Of a stretch of DNA of 64,000 bases, positions 44,713 to 54,400 are shown piece after piece. The stretch is taken from NCBI GenBank assembly GCA_037042185.1, contig JAXQJY010000027.1:992001-1056000 (forward strand), in the 5' to 3' direction. Numbering within the stretch: position 1 is the stretch's first letter; every line of letters starts with the position of its first letter. The notes under the pieces were generated by a model that was not told where the DNA came from, ran no database searches, and worked only from the letters and a program-made list of their open reading frames with translations. Source of the stretch: Sordariomycetes sp. S80-01Y. Its lineage: Eukaryota > Ascomycota > Sordariomycetes. The translations under genes were made by a program, and so were the position numbers.

Positions 44713-46173
44713 ATGAGCAGCTCGATGCTCGGATGTCTGCGAACGCGGTCGCTCCCAAACCTAGGCGTGCGAACCGCCCGGTCTATCTTCTGCGCAAGGC
44801 GATTTCATCTACATCCATTGGCTTTTTGCTCAACCGCAGCGAATTCTGAGTATAAGTGCGAGCTCTTCGAGCTCGTCGAGAACCTAGCCAACTACCGGCC
44901 GGGCGGCTATCACCCAGTGGTAATTGATGACCGACTCGATGGCAGATACCGAATAGTGCACAAGCTCGGCCACGGCACTTTCTCGACAGTATGGCTTGCT
45001 CTAGACGAGAGGACAGCTCAGTACGTTGCCGTCAAAGTCGGCATCGCAGACGCGCCGCGCCACGAGATAGACGTCGTGTCGCGCCTGGCCAAGGGGGCGG
45101 CCGCCTCTGGCAACACCCCGCACGGGGCGTCCATGATACCCATTGTCAAGGACAGCTTCACGGTCAATGGTCCTAACGGCTCTCATCCTTGCCTTGTGAC
45201 GATACCGGCAAGGTGCAGTCTCGCAGACGCCAAGGAGGAGGGAGGCAGAGGGCTCTTCCAGCTGGACGTTGCGCGCTCCCTGGCTGCCCAACTCATCTTG
45301 GCTGTCTCTTTTATTCATTCTCAAGGATACTGTCATGGAGGTAAGCGGGACTTTCCCCTGAGCCTCGCTTTGCTCGGCATTGACTAATGCTGCTGTACAG
45401 ATCTTCACCTTGGCAACTTGCTCCTCCAACTGCCCTCTTCCCTAGGCAAACTGTCTGTGGAAGAGCTATACACTGAAATAGCACCTCCCATGCCATCGCC
45501 AGTCGTCCGCACAGATGGAAGTCTCTCGCCCATCAGTCCTAGCGTTCCCTCCCATCTCAATCCTCCTCTGTGGCTCGGCGAGGAAGACGGCAATATCACC
45601 CTCGGCGAAACGAAGCTACTTCTCAGCGATTTCGGCACCGCCTTCCGGCCCTCCGATGAGTCTACATTTACGTCGCACACTCCCCTGATCATCCGGCCAC
45701 CGGAGGCATTCCTCGAACCCACCGCGCCCCTGTCCTTTGGATCAGACATATGGAGCCTGGGCTGCGTTATCTTCGAGCTATTCGCTCCCTGTTCCCTCAT
45801 TTACGGATTTATGACTACTCAGGACGACATCACGGCGCAGCAAGTAGTTCTCCAGGGTCCCATGCCCAAAGAGTGGTGGGCTCGGTGGGAGGGGAGATGT
45901 GAGTGGTTCGACGAGGCGGGGAAGCCACTCAGGGAACCAGGACGCGCCGGATCATTGGATAATCGGTTTGAGGAGTTGGTTCAAAATGGGAGGAAGCATT
46001 ACGGCTACCCGACTGTGAGCGATGATGAGAAGGCTGAGCTCGTCGAGCTGCTGAGGCGCGTGCTTGCATGGCGGCCCGCGGCGAGGCCGAGCGCACAAGA
46101 ACTCTTGGACATGAGATGGGTTAAGAAATGGGGTCTGCCAGCCTACGAGGCTAGCAGGGGAGAGGCGAATTGA
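44713..46173 (+). CDS. SRPK-like protein kinase with HGDLH catalytic loop
   Basis: Two exons, 44713-45340 and 45401-46173, intron GTAAGC, branch CTAAT, CAG (45341-45400); 466 residues. Kinase elements: KLGHGTFSTVWLALDE (84-99), Lys108 in VAVK, catalytic loop HGDLHLGNLL replacing HRDxKxxN (His-Gly-Asp, with His for the usual Lys), metal site DFG in LLLSDFGTAF, RPPE, and SDIWSLGCVIFELF. Spacing and the YRPGGYHPV lead-in are those of fungal SRPK-type kinases, which often phosphorylate RS-rich splicing factors. The intron splits the catalytic loop. The first 45 residues are rich in Arg, Ser and Leu with no acidic residue, like a mitochondrial presequence, unusual for SRPK. The ATG at 44713 is the first in frame; conserved sequence starts near residue 48, so the presequence depends on this start. 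Confidence 0.82.
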
Positions 46174-46611
46174 GATGGCGTGCCGGGAGATATCAAGAAG
46201 TCATTGGTGGTGGGATAGATCCCTACTACTAAGTAGTAGTAGCAGGCATGCCCCCAATCCAGCGCCCGTCTCCCCAGCAAATTGTCAAAGAACGCGCACA
46301 CAACAAAGATTTCGCTGTGTTACTTTTGGAAGTACTATCCATCGACCAGAGCGGAGGTCTAGCTGAGAGCTACAGTCAAGGAGACGCGGTCAACAGAAAA
46401 TCCGGGGCCAGTTAGCTCCAGTTGTGGCACGGTCTACGACACAAGCATCTTTCTTGGCTGTTGGTCGTCCCATCAGGGCTCGCCGACCAGCTGGACATAC
46501 GGACCCTCCGAATTCGAACATCACCAGAGACGAGCCCCCAATCGACGGCGCTTCATGTTGCTCGCTATCAAGCTTAGGATAACGGCGTTGCGTGCCCACC
46601 TTTTCAGCGCA
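46174..46611. other. Intergenic, kinase 3' flank
   Basis: No gene is seen. CTACTACTAAGTAGTAGTAG at about 46221-46240 is a perfect small inverted repeat able to form a hairpin 50-70 bases after the kinase stop. It may mark the 3' end of the transcript. Confidence 0.45.
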
Positions 46612-47136
46612 ATGGCTCACCCAACGCCCACCAGCCCGACCACCACTACCACCACGGCGGCTCGAAACGATGCCCCGTACTCCCCCTACCAGCCGGCGTC
46701 TGTGCTATGAGGCATCGCCATCATCTTCGGGGTGTGGATCATCATCGGCGCCATCGGCTGGAGCGCATGGCCCGCCTCCAACGCGGACGACCTGGCCATT
46801 TGGGGAGGTCTTCATCCTAATGGCCACGCCGCCGTTTTACTTTGTCATGACGGCCATCACAAGCACCGAATACGACAACCATCCGTCGCCCCGGCTAGAA
46901 GCTGCGCGATCTTTATCTGGGGAGCTCTGTCCTTCTCGGTGGGCATGGCCTGGTGCGTGCTCACAGGGAGCTTCGCGAACGGGTTCCAGCTGTACTTCAA
47001 GGTGCTGGGGGCCACCTTTGCCGGATGCGGGTTCGAGGTGTTCACTGGTATCTTGACGAGATATCTACAACGGCTGGAGACGGTCAACGAGCTTCGACCT
47101 GGGGTTGGGCAGCGCGCTTCTGGACGAGATGAGTGA
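46612..47136 (+). pseudogene. Broken gene for a small multi-pass membrane protein
   Basis: From the ATG at 46612 the frame reads a Thr-rich N-terminus (PTTTTTTAARNDAPYSPYQP), hits a TGA at about 46708, and continues in the same frame with a clear membrane helix (GIAIIFGVWIIIGAIGW). Around 46800-46810 the coding signal moves to another frame (EVFILMATPPFYFVMTAITS). Near 46895-46910 it returns to the first frame (CAIFIWGALSFSVGMAW, FANGFQLYFKVLGATFAGCG), ending at 47136. So there is one premature stop and two compensating frame changes across a protein that would have about four helices. I found no intron arrangement that removes all three. It is a pseudogene or a locus with sequence errors. 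I do not recognise the family. Confidence 0.6.
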
Positions 47137-47766
47137 TGCAGGCTTGCACTCTAGTTTGGTGGCCCTGGTACAAATGTATCGAACCTACGGTGGACAAGGC
47201 CACGGATTCGTTGTTAATGAGAATCACCTGGCTGGACATATCTGGAGCAACGAGATATAAGCTGAGAGCAGGGCTTCACGTCAGGAAAAGCGCTACTTAA
47301 TAGTGCAACTCCCTTTCAGTCGTCTCACTCTCATATCCATCGCACAGCAGCCATGTCTATGGCCACAGCGATAAGAGCTCCAGCCGCACGTCACGTCCCC
47401 ACCCCCACCTTAGCTTAGTAGTGACGGTCACGGTGAGTGCGAGGCCGCGCCATGTGATCGCCCCGTCAGTCGCCCAGCGTCACTGCCGCCGTCTCGTCAT
47501 TATCAACCCTCGCAGGCATCAACTGACTTCCATCTTCCTCTTCCATCATCCAACTCGCACTCTGCTTTCACCTCGCGCGCAGTCAAGGCACGCAACCCCC
47601 GCACCGCAGCGACGAACCCGACGAGACACAACAGCTACAGCTACAGCTGCTTCACTACCCCGCCATCACCACCACCATCCCCCAAACGACGGTACGCGAT
47701 CGCGGTATACCTCTGCCAACCATCCCCGTCCATCGCGCGCGCTGACGCTGCACCCCCCGCGCGGCC
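47137..47766. other. Intergenic, ATG3 promoter and leader
   Basis: No gene is seen. The CA/CG-rich leader from about 47500 to 47760 contains short CACC and CTACAG repeats (for example ACAGCTACAGCTACAGCTGC near 47629-47648). Confidence 0.5.
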
Positions 47767-48857
47767 ATGAACTACATCAAGTCCACCGTCAACACCCTCC
47801 GCGACCGCTACACCCCCGTCTCGCACACCTCCACCTTCCGCGCCACGGGCCAGATCACGCCCGAGGAGTTCCTGGCCGCGGGCGACTACCTCGTCTACAA
47901 GTTCCCGACGTGGTCTTGGGCCGACGCCGACGACCCCGCGCGCCGCGTCGCCTACCTGCCCGCCGGCAAGCAGTTCCTCGTCACCCGCAACGTGCCCTGC
48001 CACCGCCGCCTGAACGAGGACTTCGCGGGCGACGCCGGCCACGAGGAGAGCCTGGTCCAGGACGGCGAGGGCTTCGGCGGCTCCGGCGACAAGGACGATG
48101 ACGGCTGGCTGCGCACCGGCGGCCTCGACAGCAGCCAGCCCCTGAAGGCCAAGGAGGTGCGCACCGTCGACGACAGCGGCAACGCCGAGGTCGGCACCGC
48201 CCAGGACGACGACGACATCCCTGACATGGAAGACGAGGACGACGATGAGGCCATCATCCGCGACGCCTCCGGCTCCAAGGGCGCGGGCAGGCGCACCTAC
48301 ACCCTCTACATCATGTACACGCCCTACTACCGCACGCCGCGCCTCTACCTCTCCGGCTACGCGCCCGACGGCCAGCCGCTGCCGCCCGCCAGCATGATGG
48401 ACGACATAGTCGGCGACATGAAGGACAAGACGGTCACGCTCGAGGACTTCCCCTTCTTCGCCAACAACATCAAGATGGCCAGCGTGCACCCCTGCAAGCA
48501 CGCCCCCGTCATGAAGAGCCTGCTGGACCGCGCGGACGCGGCGCTGCGGCTGCGGCGCGAGAAGATGGCCCGGGGCCAGGACGCCGGCGGAAGCAGCGGC
48601 ATGGAGGGCCTCGTCGACGAGATCGGCAAGCTCGACGTCAAGGGCGTGCAGGAAGGCGTCGACAAGGACGAGTGGGAGGAGGTCGGCGGCGAGGAAGGCA
48701 GCGAGGACGAGGTGGCCATCCGGGTGGACCAGTATCTGGTCGTCTTCCTCAAGGTAAGTCCCCCTCGCAGGCTTGCATCGGAATCGGGAGCTGACGATGG
48801 CAGTTCATGGCGAGCGTCACGCCCGGCATCGAGCACGACTTCACGATGGGCGTTTAG
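47767..48857 (+). CDS. ATG3: Autophagy E2-like conjugating enzyme Atg3
   Basis: Two exons, 47767-48753 and 48804-48857, intron GTAAGT...CAG (48754-48803); 346 residues. The last exon encodes 17 residues, [17 protein letters not shown]. Conserved blocks: membrane-sensing N-terminal helix ([15 protein letters not shown]), [42 protein letters not shown]-like [19 protein letters not shown], and the active site HPC (241-243; Cys243) in [12 protein letters not shown]. Atg3 transfers Atg8 from Atg7 to phosphatidylethanolamine on the phagophore. The acidic flexible region (about 100-165) carries the Atg7- and Atg8-interaction segments in the family. An extra acidic insert after the active site (about 265-320, [15 protein letters not shown]) is typical of filamentous fungi. 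Confidence 0.96.
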
Positions 48858-49590
48858 ATGCCCGCATACCTCACGATTGTACGGACTAGGCGCGCAGGAG
48901 TTATCACATTCACCAAACCCACCTGAGGGATCCGCCGGCTCGAGGGAGCAAACGGCATTGGATAGGTTGGCCCCGGGATCATGTAGACAAATTCATCTTC
49001 AGTCAAGTGCATGCGCAGGGGGGTGACGGGACCGTTGTGCCCAGTTGTATTCATGCCTAGCCGCTCATGATGCTTATGACCCTTGCTAACGCCAAGGCAT
49101 CCAAGCCTGCGATGCTCATACAATCCGTCCACCCGGAACGGATACCCAACGCAAATGCGCTTCAATCCGCCCCCTATCAAGAAAAAGAAGAGAGACAAAC
49201 ATAAAGGGGTATTCAAACAAAGTCTCGTCCGCCCAGGAATGTGTGCGGTGCCCAAAAGTGACGCTCGCCGTGCAGTTCTATCATGAATGAATGCTAGTGA
49301 TGGTGACTCCCTCGCAGGAGATGTAGACATAGAAGACGTGATGGTTTGTGGTGATGATGGTAATGAGAGGTGGTTTGATGCCGTGGCAGGCATCAGTCGT
49401 GTCGGTGCGGAAAAGTCGGTGGGTGAGCGCCAGAGTCCTTGCGCGAAGACGAGGACGACATCTTGGCCTCGAGGAGCGGAGCGTCGAAGTTCTTCGAGTG
49501 CTTCCGCGACGGGGAGTCTGGACACGTTGGCTCGAGCTCGAGCTGTTGCTCCATCTTGATGTTCTCCTTTGTGACCTGAGGGGCGGCATG
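48858..49590. other. Convergent intergenic region ATG3 / coiled-coil gene
   Basis: Shared 3' region. The part 49396-49590 on the minus strand is an open, codon-biased continuation of the coiled-coil gene beyond its TAG (see findings). The rest shows no gene. Confidence 0.5.
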
Positions 49591-51417
49591 CTATGCCCTA
49601 CCGAAGGGCGCGCCGAAGTTGGTGGTGGTCTTCAGCTTGAGCGGCACATCGCGCTCAACGCCCTCGACGCCCTCTTCCCCGGCCACATCTTCGCCCTCTT
49701 CCAGCGCCGACCGGGCGTCGTGGTGGCTGTCGCCTCCGACAGCAACGCCTTCAGGGAGGTGTTGCGATCCCGAGGGTCCACCCGCTGCTACTTCTTCTTC
49801 ACACTGGGTGCGCATGACCGTTGGCAGGGAATCCTGCCCCTGGCTGATGGGTTCCAGCTTCTTGGTCACCTGGTCCCAGAAGATCTCGTCTTGGGCCGGA
49901 ATGTTCTTGATCATCAAAGGGCCTTTCAGCTTCGTGTCGTCGGCGGTCTCAAACTGCTCTTCTGGCTCCTCTGGTGCCTCTTGTTGAGGCTCACACGCCT
50001 CGTTCGGGCCTGATCGATCCTCGTGAGCGGGCTCCTCGGCCTTGCCCTTTCCCTTGGTAATTTTCATCTCCAGGGGCGGCTCTTCATCCTCCTCTTCCTC
50101 GGGAGGAGCACTCTGGGATGGTGCCGTGTCGTCCTCCTGCGTGGCCGCGCCGGTGCTATCAGCGACGCTCATGGTGGGAAACAGCGAGAGCGAGTGGTTC
50201 GGCGTGTGTCCAGCATGCATAGTCAGCCTCCGCGACTCTTCGGCCCGCAGCACCTGTATAGTCTGATCCTTTGACGAATGGCGCTTGGCGGGGTCCGGGC
50301 GCTGGGGGTTCGATGTTTCGGCCGTTGTCGTGGGTGGTGATGTCGCTGGCGACGGCCTGCTCGATTCGCCAAAGGTGTACCTCTGCGCCGCCGTAGCCTT
50401 GAGCGTGATGCCCTCCAGCTTCGGATCCACCTCGGATATGTCGATGACGGGGACGTTGTCGTTCTGCTGTCCAGACTCGTGGATATCCTTGAGGAAGTCC
50501 CTCGCGTTCTGCGTCTGCGGCTGCATCCTAGGGTCTAGCGGGATGAAGGGCGACGACTCGGGCTGCCCCATTGGACTCGTCCCCCTCGACCCAGCGCCAG
50601 GACTGGAGACGTGGTGTGGTCGTCTGGCCGCGCCATCCAAGCCGGGCGGAAGGGAGTTCGGGTCAGCAACGGGCGCAATCGGTCCAGCCGGGCCAGATTC
50701 AGTACTCGCATCCGTGCTCCCGCCGCGCTGGCTGGCCAGCGGGCTCATAACCCCGGTGGCCTGGAGCCCTTGGCTGGCGATGGTCCTCAGCGTAGCATTC
50801 TCACCCTCCAGCCTCTGTATCCTCTCCTTCAGAATCTGGTTCTCCCGCAGCAGCGCGGCCTTCTCGTTCTCCCAGGCCTCGCGCACCTCCTCCATGATGA
50901 CGCGCTCCTCCTGGTAGACCTCCTCTGCGCGACGACGGTTGGCCTCGAGATAATTCCGCTCGGCCTCCCAGGCTTCGCGGATGAGGGCGTTCTGGTGCGC
51001 GAGGCGCTGGACGAGCGCGTGGTTCGGGGCCGCGTGGGAGGACGGGGGTGCGGTGGTGGCGTCGGCGGATATCGAGCGGTAGAGGGCGGCGGTGCCGTTG
51101 GGAACGGTGTCGAGATGAGAGGGCGCGGAGCTGGATTGCGGCAGCTGTGCGACGTGGTTGCGCGGTGGTTTGTTGGCGAGGTAGCGGTTGAAGGACGGAG
51201 GGAGATGGCCCGAGGGGGGGGAGAAGCCCAAGGGCAGGAGATCGCTGGTCTGAGGGGGAAAGATGTGCGGGTGCGTGGGCGGGTGGCTGCCGTAACCGTT
51301 GGAGCTGGAATGTCGAGGCTCGAAGCTGGTCAGATTCAGGTTCAAGGAGTCGAAGCCAGAGGCGCCCGACGGCAGGAAAGCGTCTGTGGCCAGTGGCCGC
51401 TTCCCAGCTGTCGTCAT
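49591..51417 (-). CDS. Coiled-coil protein of unknown function
   Basis: Single exon from ATG (51417) to TAG (49591), 608 residues. The N-terminus (1-135) is disordered and S/P/H-rich. A strong coiled coil spans about 136-215 (HQNALIREAWEAERNYLEAN, YQEERVIMEEVREAWENEKA, LLRENQILKERIQRLEGENA) and ends in a zipper-like heptad run. The middle has a conserved-looking block NVPVIDISEVDPKLEGITLK. The last 180 residues are acidic (EEEEDEEPPLEMKITKGKGK) and end VPLKLKTTTNFGAPFGRA. I do not recognise the function; structural or scaffold is a guess. Upstream (51622-51678) is a repeated GGTAAGG tract. Downstream, the same frame stays open for 65 codons after the stop, so the C-terminus is uncertain. Confidence 0.75.
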   Translation of the reverse strand: MTTAGKRPLATDAFLPSGASGFDSLNLNLTSFEPRHSSSNGYGSHPPTHPHIFPPQTSDLLPLGFSPPSGHLPPSFNRYLANKPPRNHVAQLPQSSSAPSHLDTVPNGTAALYRSISADATTAPPSSHAAPNHALVQRLAHQNALIREAWEAERNYLEANRRRAEEVYQEERVIMEEVREAWENEKAALLRENQILKERIQRLEGENATLRTIASQGLQATGVMSPLASQRGGSTDASTESGPAGPIAPVADPNSLPPGLDGAARRPHHVSSPGAGSRGTSPMGQPESSPFIPLDPRMQPQTQNARDFLKDIHESGQQNDNVPVIDISEVDPKLEGITLKATAAQRYTFGESSRPSPATSPPTTTAETSNPQRPDPAKRHSSKDQTIQVLRAEESRRLTMHAGHTPNHSLSLFPTMSVADSTGAATQEDDTAPSQSAPPEEEEDEEPPLEMKITKGKGKAEEPAHEDRSGPNEACEPQQEAPEEPEEQFETADDTKLKGPLMIKNIPAQDEIFWDQVTKKLEPISQGQDSLPTVMRTQCEEEVAAGGPSGSQHLPEGVAVGGDSHHDARSALEEGEDVAGEEGVEGVERDVPLKLKTTTNFGAPFGRA

Positions 51418-54400
51418 GCTCAGGGCTATGCTGGGGGCAGGTCAGGTCGGGAAACCTGCCTGTGAATCCTAAGAATCGTCACGGGAGGGGGGCGGTCAGG
51501 CAGATGTCGGCGGTGCGTGACGGCGGATTGTCGCTGGCGGTGATTGCTGGGGGATGTTTGGGTGGGCAGCTACTCTGAGGGTTCTGCAGCGGCAATGACG
51601 AGGAGATGAAGGGCACGGTCCGGTAAGGTAAGGTGAGTTATCCGTCAGGTAAGGTAAGGCAAGGTCAGGTCAGGTACCTGGAGACTATTATGGACTCTGG
51701 ATCGTCGGGACACGCAGCAGGGCACGGCTCGGGGCCAACCGACTTATGTTCAGGGCAGTTGGGATTCGGGAGCGGTGGACAGAATTACGGGGTCGGCGCA
51801 ATCACATGCGGGCAGAGTCCCTGCTGCAGCTGAGGTGTGCTGTTCTCGATGTATCATGTCGACCTGGGCCTCTGGAGGGCAGATCTGAGTCGACGATGAA
51901 TCCGTCTGTCTGCTGCTTGGTATTTCCGGATGAACTCAACGCTGCAGCACCTGGCGTCGGCGGTGTTTGTCCACCTCTCAATGGCCCCCCAGACCCGGCT
52001 GTCAGATGCGATGCCCCTATTCTGTCCGGCACGGACCCCCCGGTGGACCTCCCTGCCTCCCCCATTCCTTCTCCCGTGCGCCTCACGTCGCCACCTGTAC
52101 GATCGGCTCAGATCTCACGCTGCGAGCGAGACAAGAGAAGAGACGACCAGCTGAAGGCCAGAAAAGGAACAAGCTTGGACGCCGTGCAACCCACCCTCGC
52201 CTGCTGGCTGCCCCGAACCAGCGATTTCAGCCAGCGGCCTGTGCCTGCAATGCGGCCTGATCCGTCGCGTGGTGCCAGCAGTTGCAACAGCAATTGCAAT
52301 TGCGCCGAGGTGAGCCAGAGATGAGCCAGAGGTTGGGCGTGCTCCATATCTGTGGGCTCAGGCCAAAGCTTGTCCACGTCACGGCTGCAGGACCGCTGGC
52401 ACCATGACAGGACAGGCCACCTCAGTTCAAGGGGTCTCGGGCTTGTCAGGCACAGGGACCATGTGCCGTCCCGTCTTTCCCCTTCAGTCGAGCTGTTTGC
52501 CATTCTGTGCTCTTCACGCAGAGGGGAATTGAAGACGACGGTCGACTCTCGCGGCTCAGGGTCCAACTCCAACTGTCCACGCCGCTAGCCATCGATTAAT
52601 TTATTTTCTCCAGCAGGACCCTGCATCCGCGTCTCCCTCCGCCCCGGCCCCGACTCGTCCACGTCGACCACCTGACCTCGCGCGCATATTGCACCTCGGC
52701 CGTCGTGATTGGCCTCACGCTCGCCCTGCTGGGCCCTGATGAGCCCTGAAGGGCTGCGCCGGGAATTTATCCCGCCGGCTGTTTCGCTGGGTCCTTGGCA
52801 GCGACTTGGCCTTGACTTCTTGACTGTGGCTAGGGCTTCCCGGAGGAGACCACTGGCACCGAGGGTTTCACCGCCAGCAGTGCCCGACGCTGCCCGTCGG
52901 TGAGCCACTCACGATGCCCTCGTCCGCACCTCCCGCCCCCCACATGTCCACCGCACCGCCGAGGTAGCGCGTGTGCAATATTCCGGCGGTCTAGACTCGG
53001 CTTTGCTGGCAAGCATTTGGTTTCACGATTACGGACGCCAGAGCCGCGGTCGCCCGCGACCCTTCACTGTGCGGCTGCCCTGTATGTCTGAAATGCTGCA
53101 GCCCAGAGAGACATTGCCGCTGATGAAGCAGCCTGCGTGCCGCTGCAGTTGGCCAAATCACAACCACTACATTTGTGGGCCAACTTTGAGCACGAGCCCT
53201 GCATGGGCCCTCCTGAGATAACCTGCAAAAGAAATCTGAACATGGGTGAAGCCCTCATGTTGCTCGCGTCTTGAGCAGATTGATTTGAAGTATCTATCTG
53301 ATGTGTGCTTCCGGCCGCATTCGCGATCCCGTCTGTTGCCTTCCTAATACAAAGCTCGTGAGGGATCCAGGATAGTACCCTGTGGCATTTTGACTCATCA
53401 TGGGTTTGACAGCCAGAAGCGAACCAGCCTCACGCTAAAGTCAGTATGCACAACAAAGCTGCGTGCGTGGTTGTACGGCCGGGGCCGCGGGCGAGCCAAG
53501 TATTCAATCAATCGTAAGTCCTCTCCTCCAGCCTCAAGGCGAGGCGAGCATCGGAGTAAGAGACAAACAACTTCATAGACACCGCAGTTTTTGAAATTGG
53601 CCCATGGTGATCGTCGATAGGAGCCTGCAGGAAGTAAAATCCCGAAGGATCACCCACTTTCCTCGCAAGTTGTTTTACACCGGATATGAAAGCATGATCC
53701 TTTTCTCTCACCAGCAACAAGCGTTTGAAATCACGGACCTTCCTAGCCGCATACGTGTGATGTGATGCGAAACCACAGCACAGCGTGCGGCAGAATGAGT
53801 GCCACCACACCCCTCTGGGACACTGGCACCTGGTGTCCGGTACAGGAACATAAACATGTGACGATGAGGTTTCTTTCTTAAAGAGGCTTGGACGGTCTTG
53901 AACACCTTGCGTCTCGCTAGGCTCTTAGCACTGGCCAGAGGAAGGTTTTCCTAGACACCGGCGTTCTGTGGTGCTTGGTGCCAGGCAAAGCGCCGAAGAT
54001 GAGCCAAGCGGAGGCAGCATTTGATTAGAGCTGAACAAGTCGATAGGTCTCAGAAAAGGTCACCACTTCGCACACGGTTGGAATTTGTTGACAATCGCCA
54101 GTCATGCGGCGGCGGAAAGCCTCACAGCCCACCGTCCGCAGGCTCATGCCACTCAAGCTCCCTATATTCCAAAGAAGATATGTGTTTGAAGAGTATGACC
54201 TGAGCTACCGCACAGCTCACATCGGCAAAATATTTAATTGGTCATTCAAACGGTGTGAATGGCGCCAAAGGCAACAATGCTGCCTTCTGCATGACGCGAC
54301 TGTCCCAAGCCTAGATGCTTGAACAGATGACAAAGCTCGATCTGACCCTTCGACTCGCCTTCCATCTTTTTCGAACGGACATTGCACTCTGACCGCTGTA

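Noticed and set aside
47641-48501. 286-codon antisense frame over ATG3
   Set aside because: Low-complexity V/A/G/R product produced by extreme GC bias of ATG3; not a gene.
51746-52324. 192-codon frame in the empty block
   Set aside because: Composition (Pro, Arg, Cys scattered) and lack of splice or promoter signals suggest non-coding.
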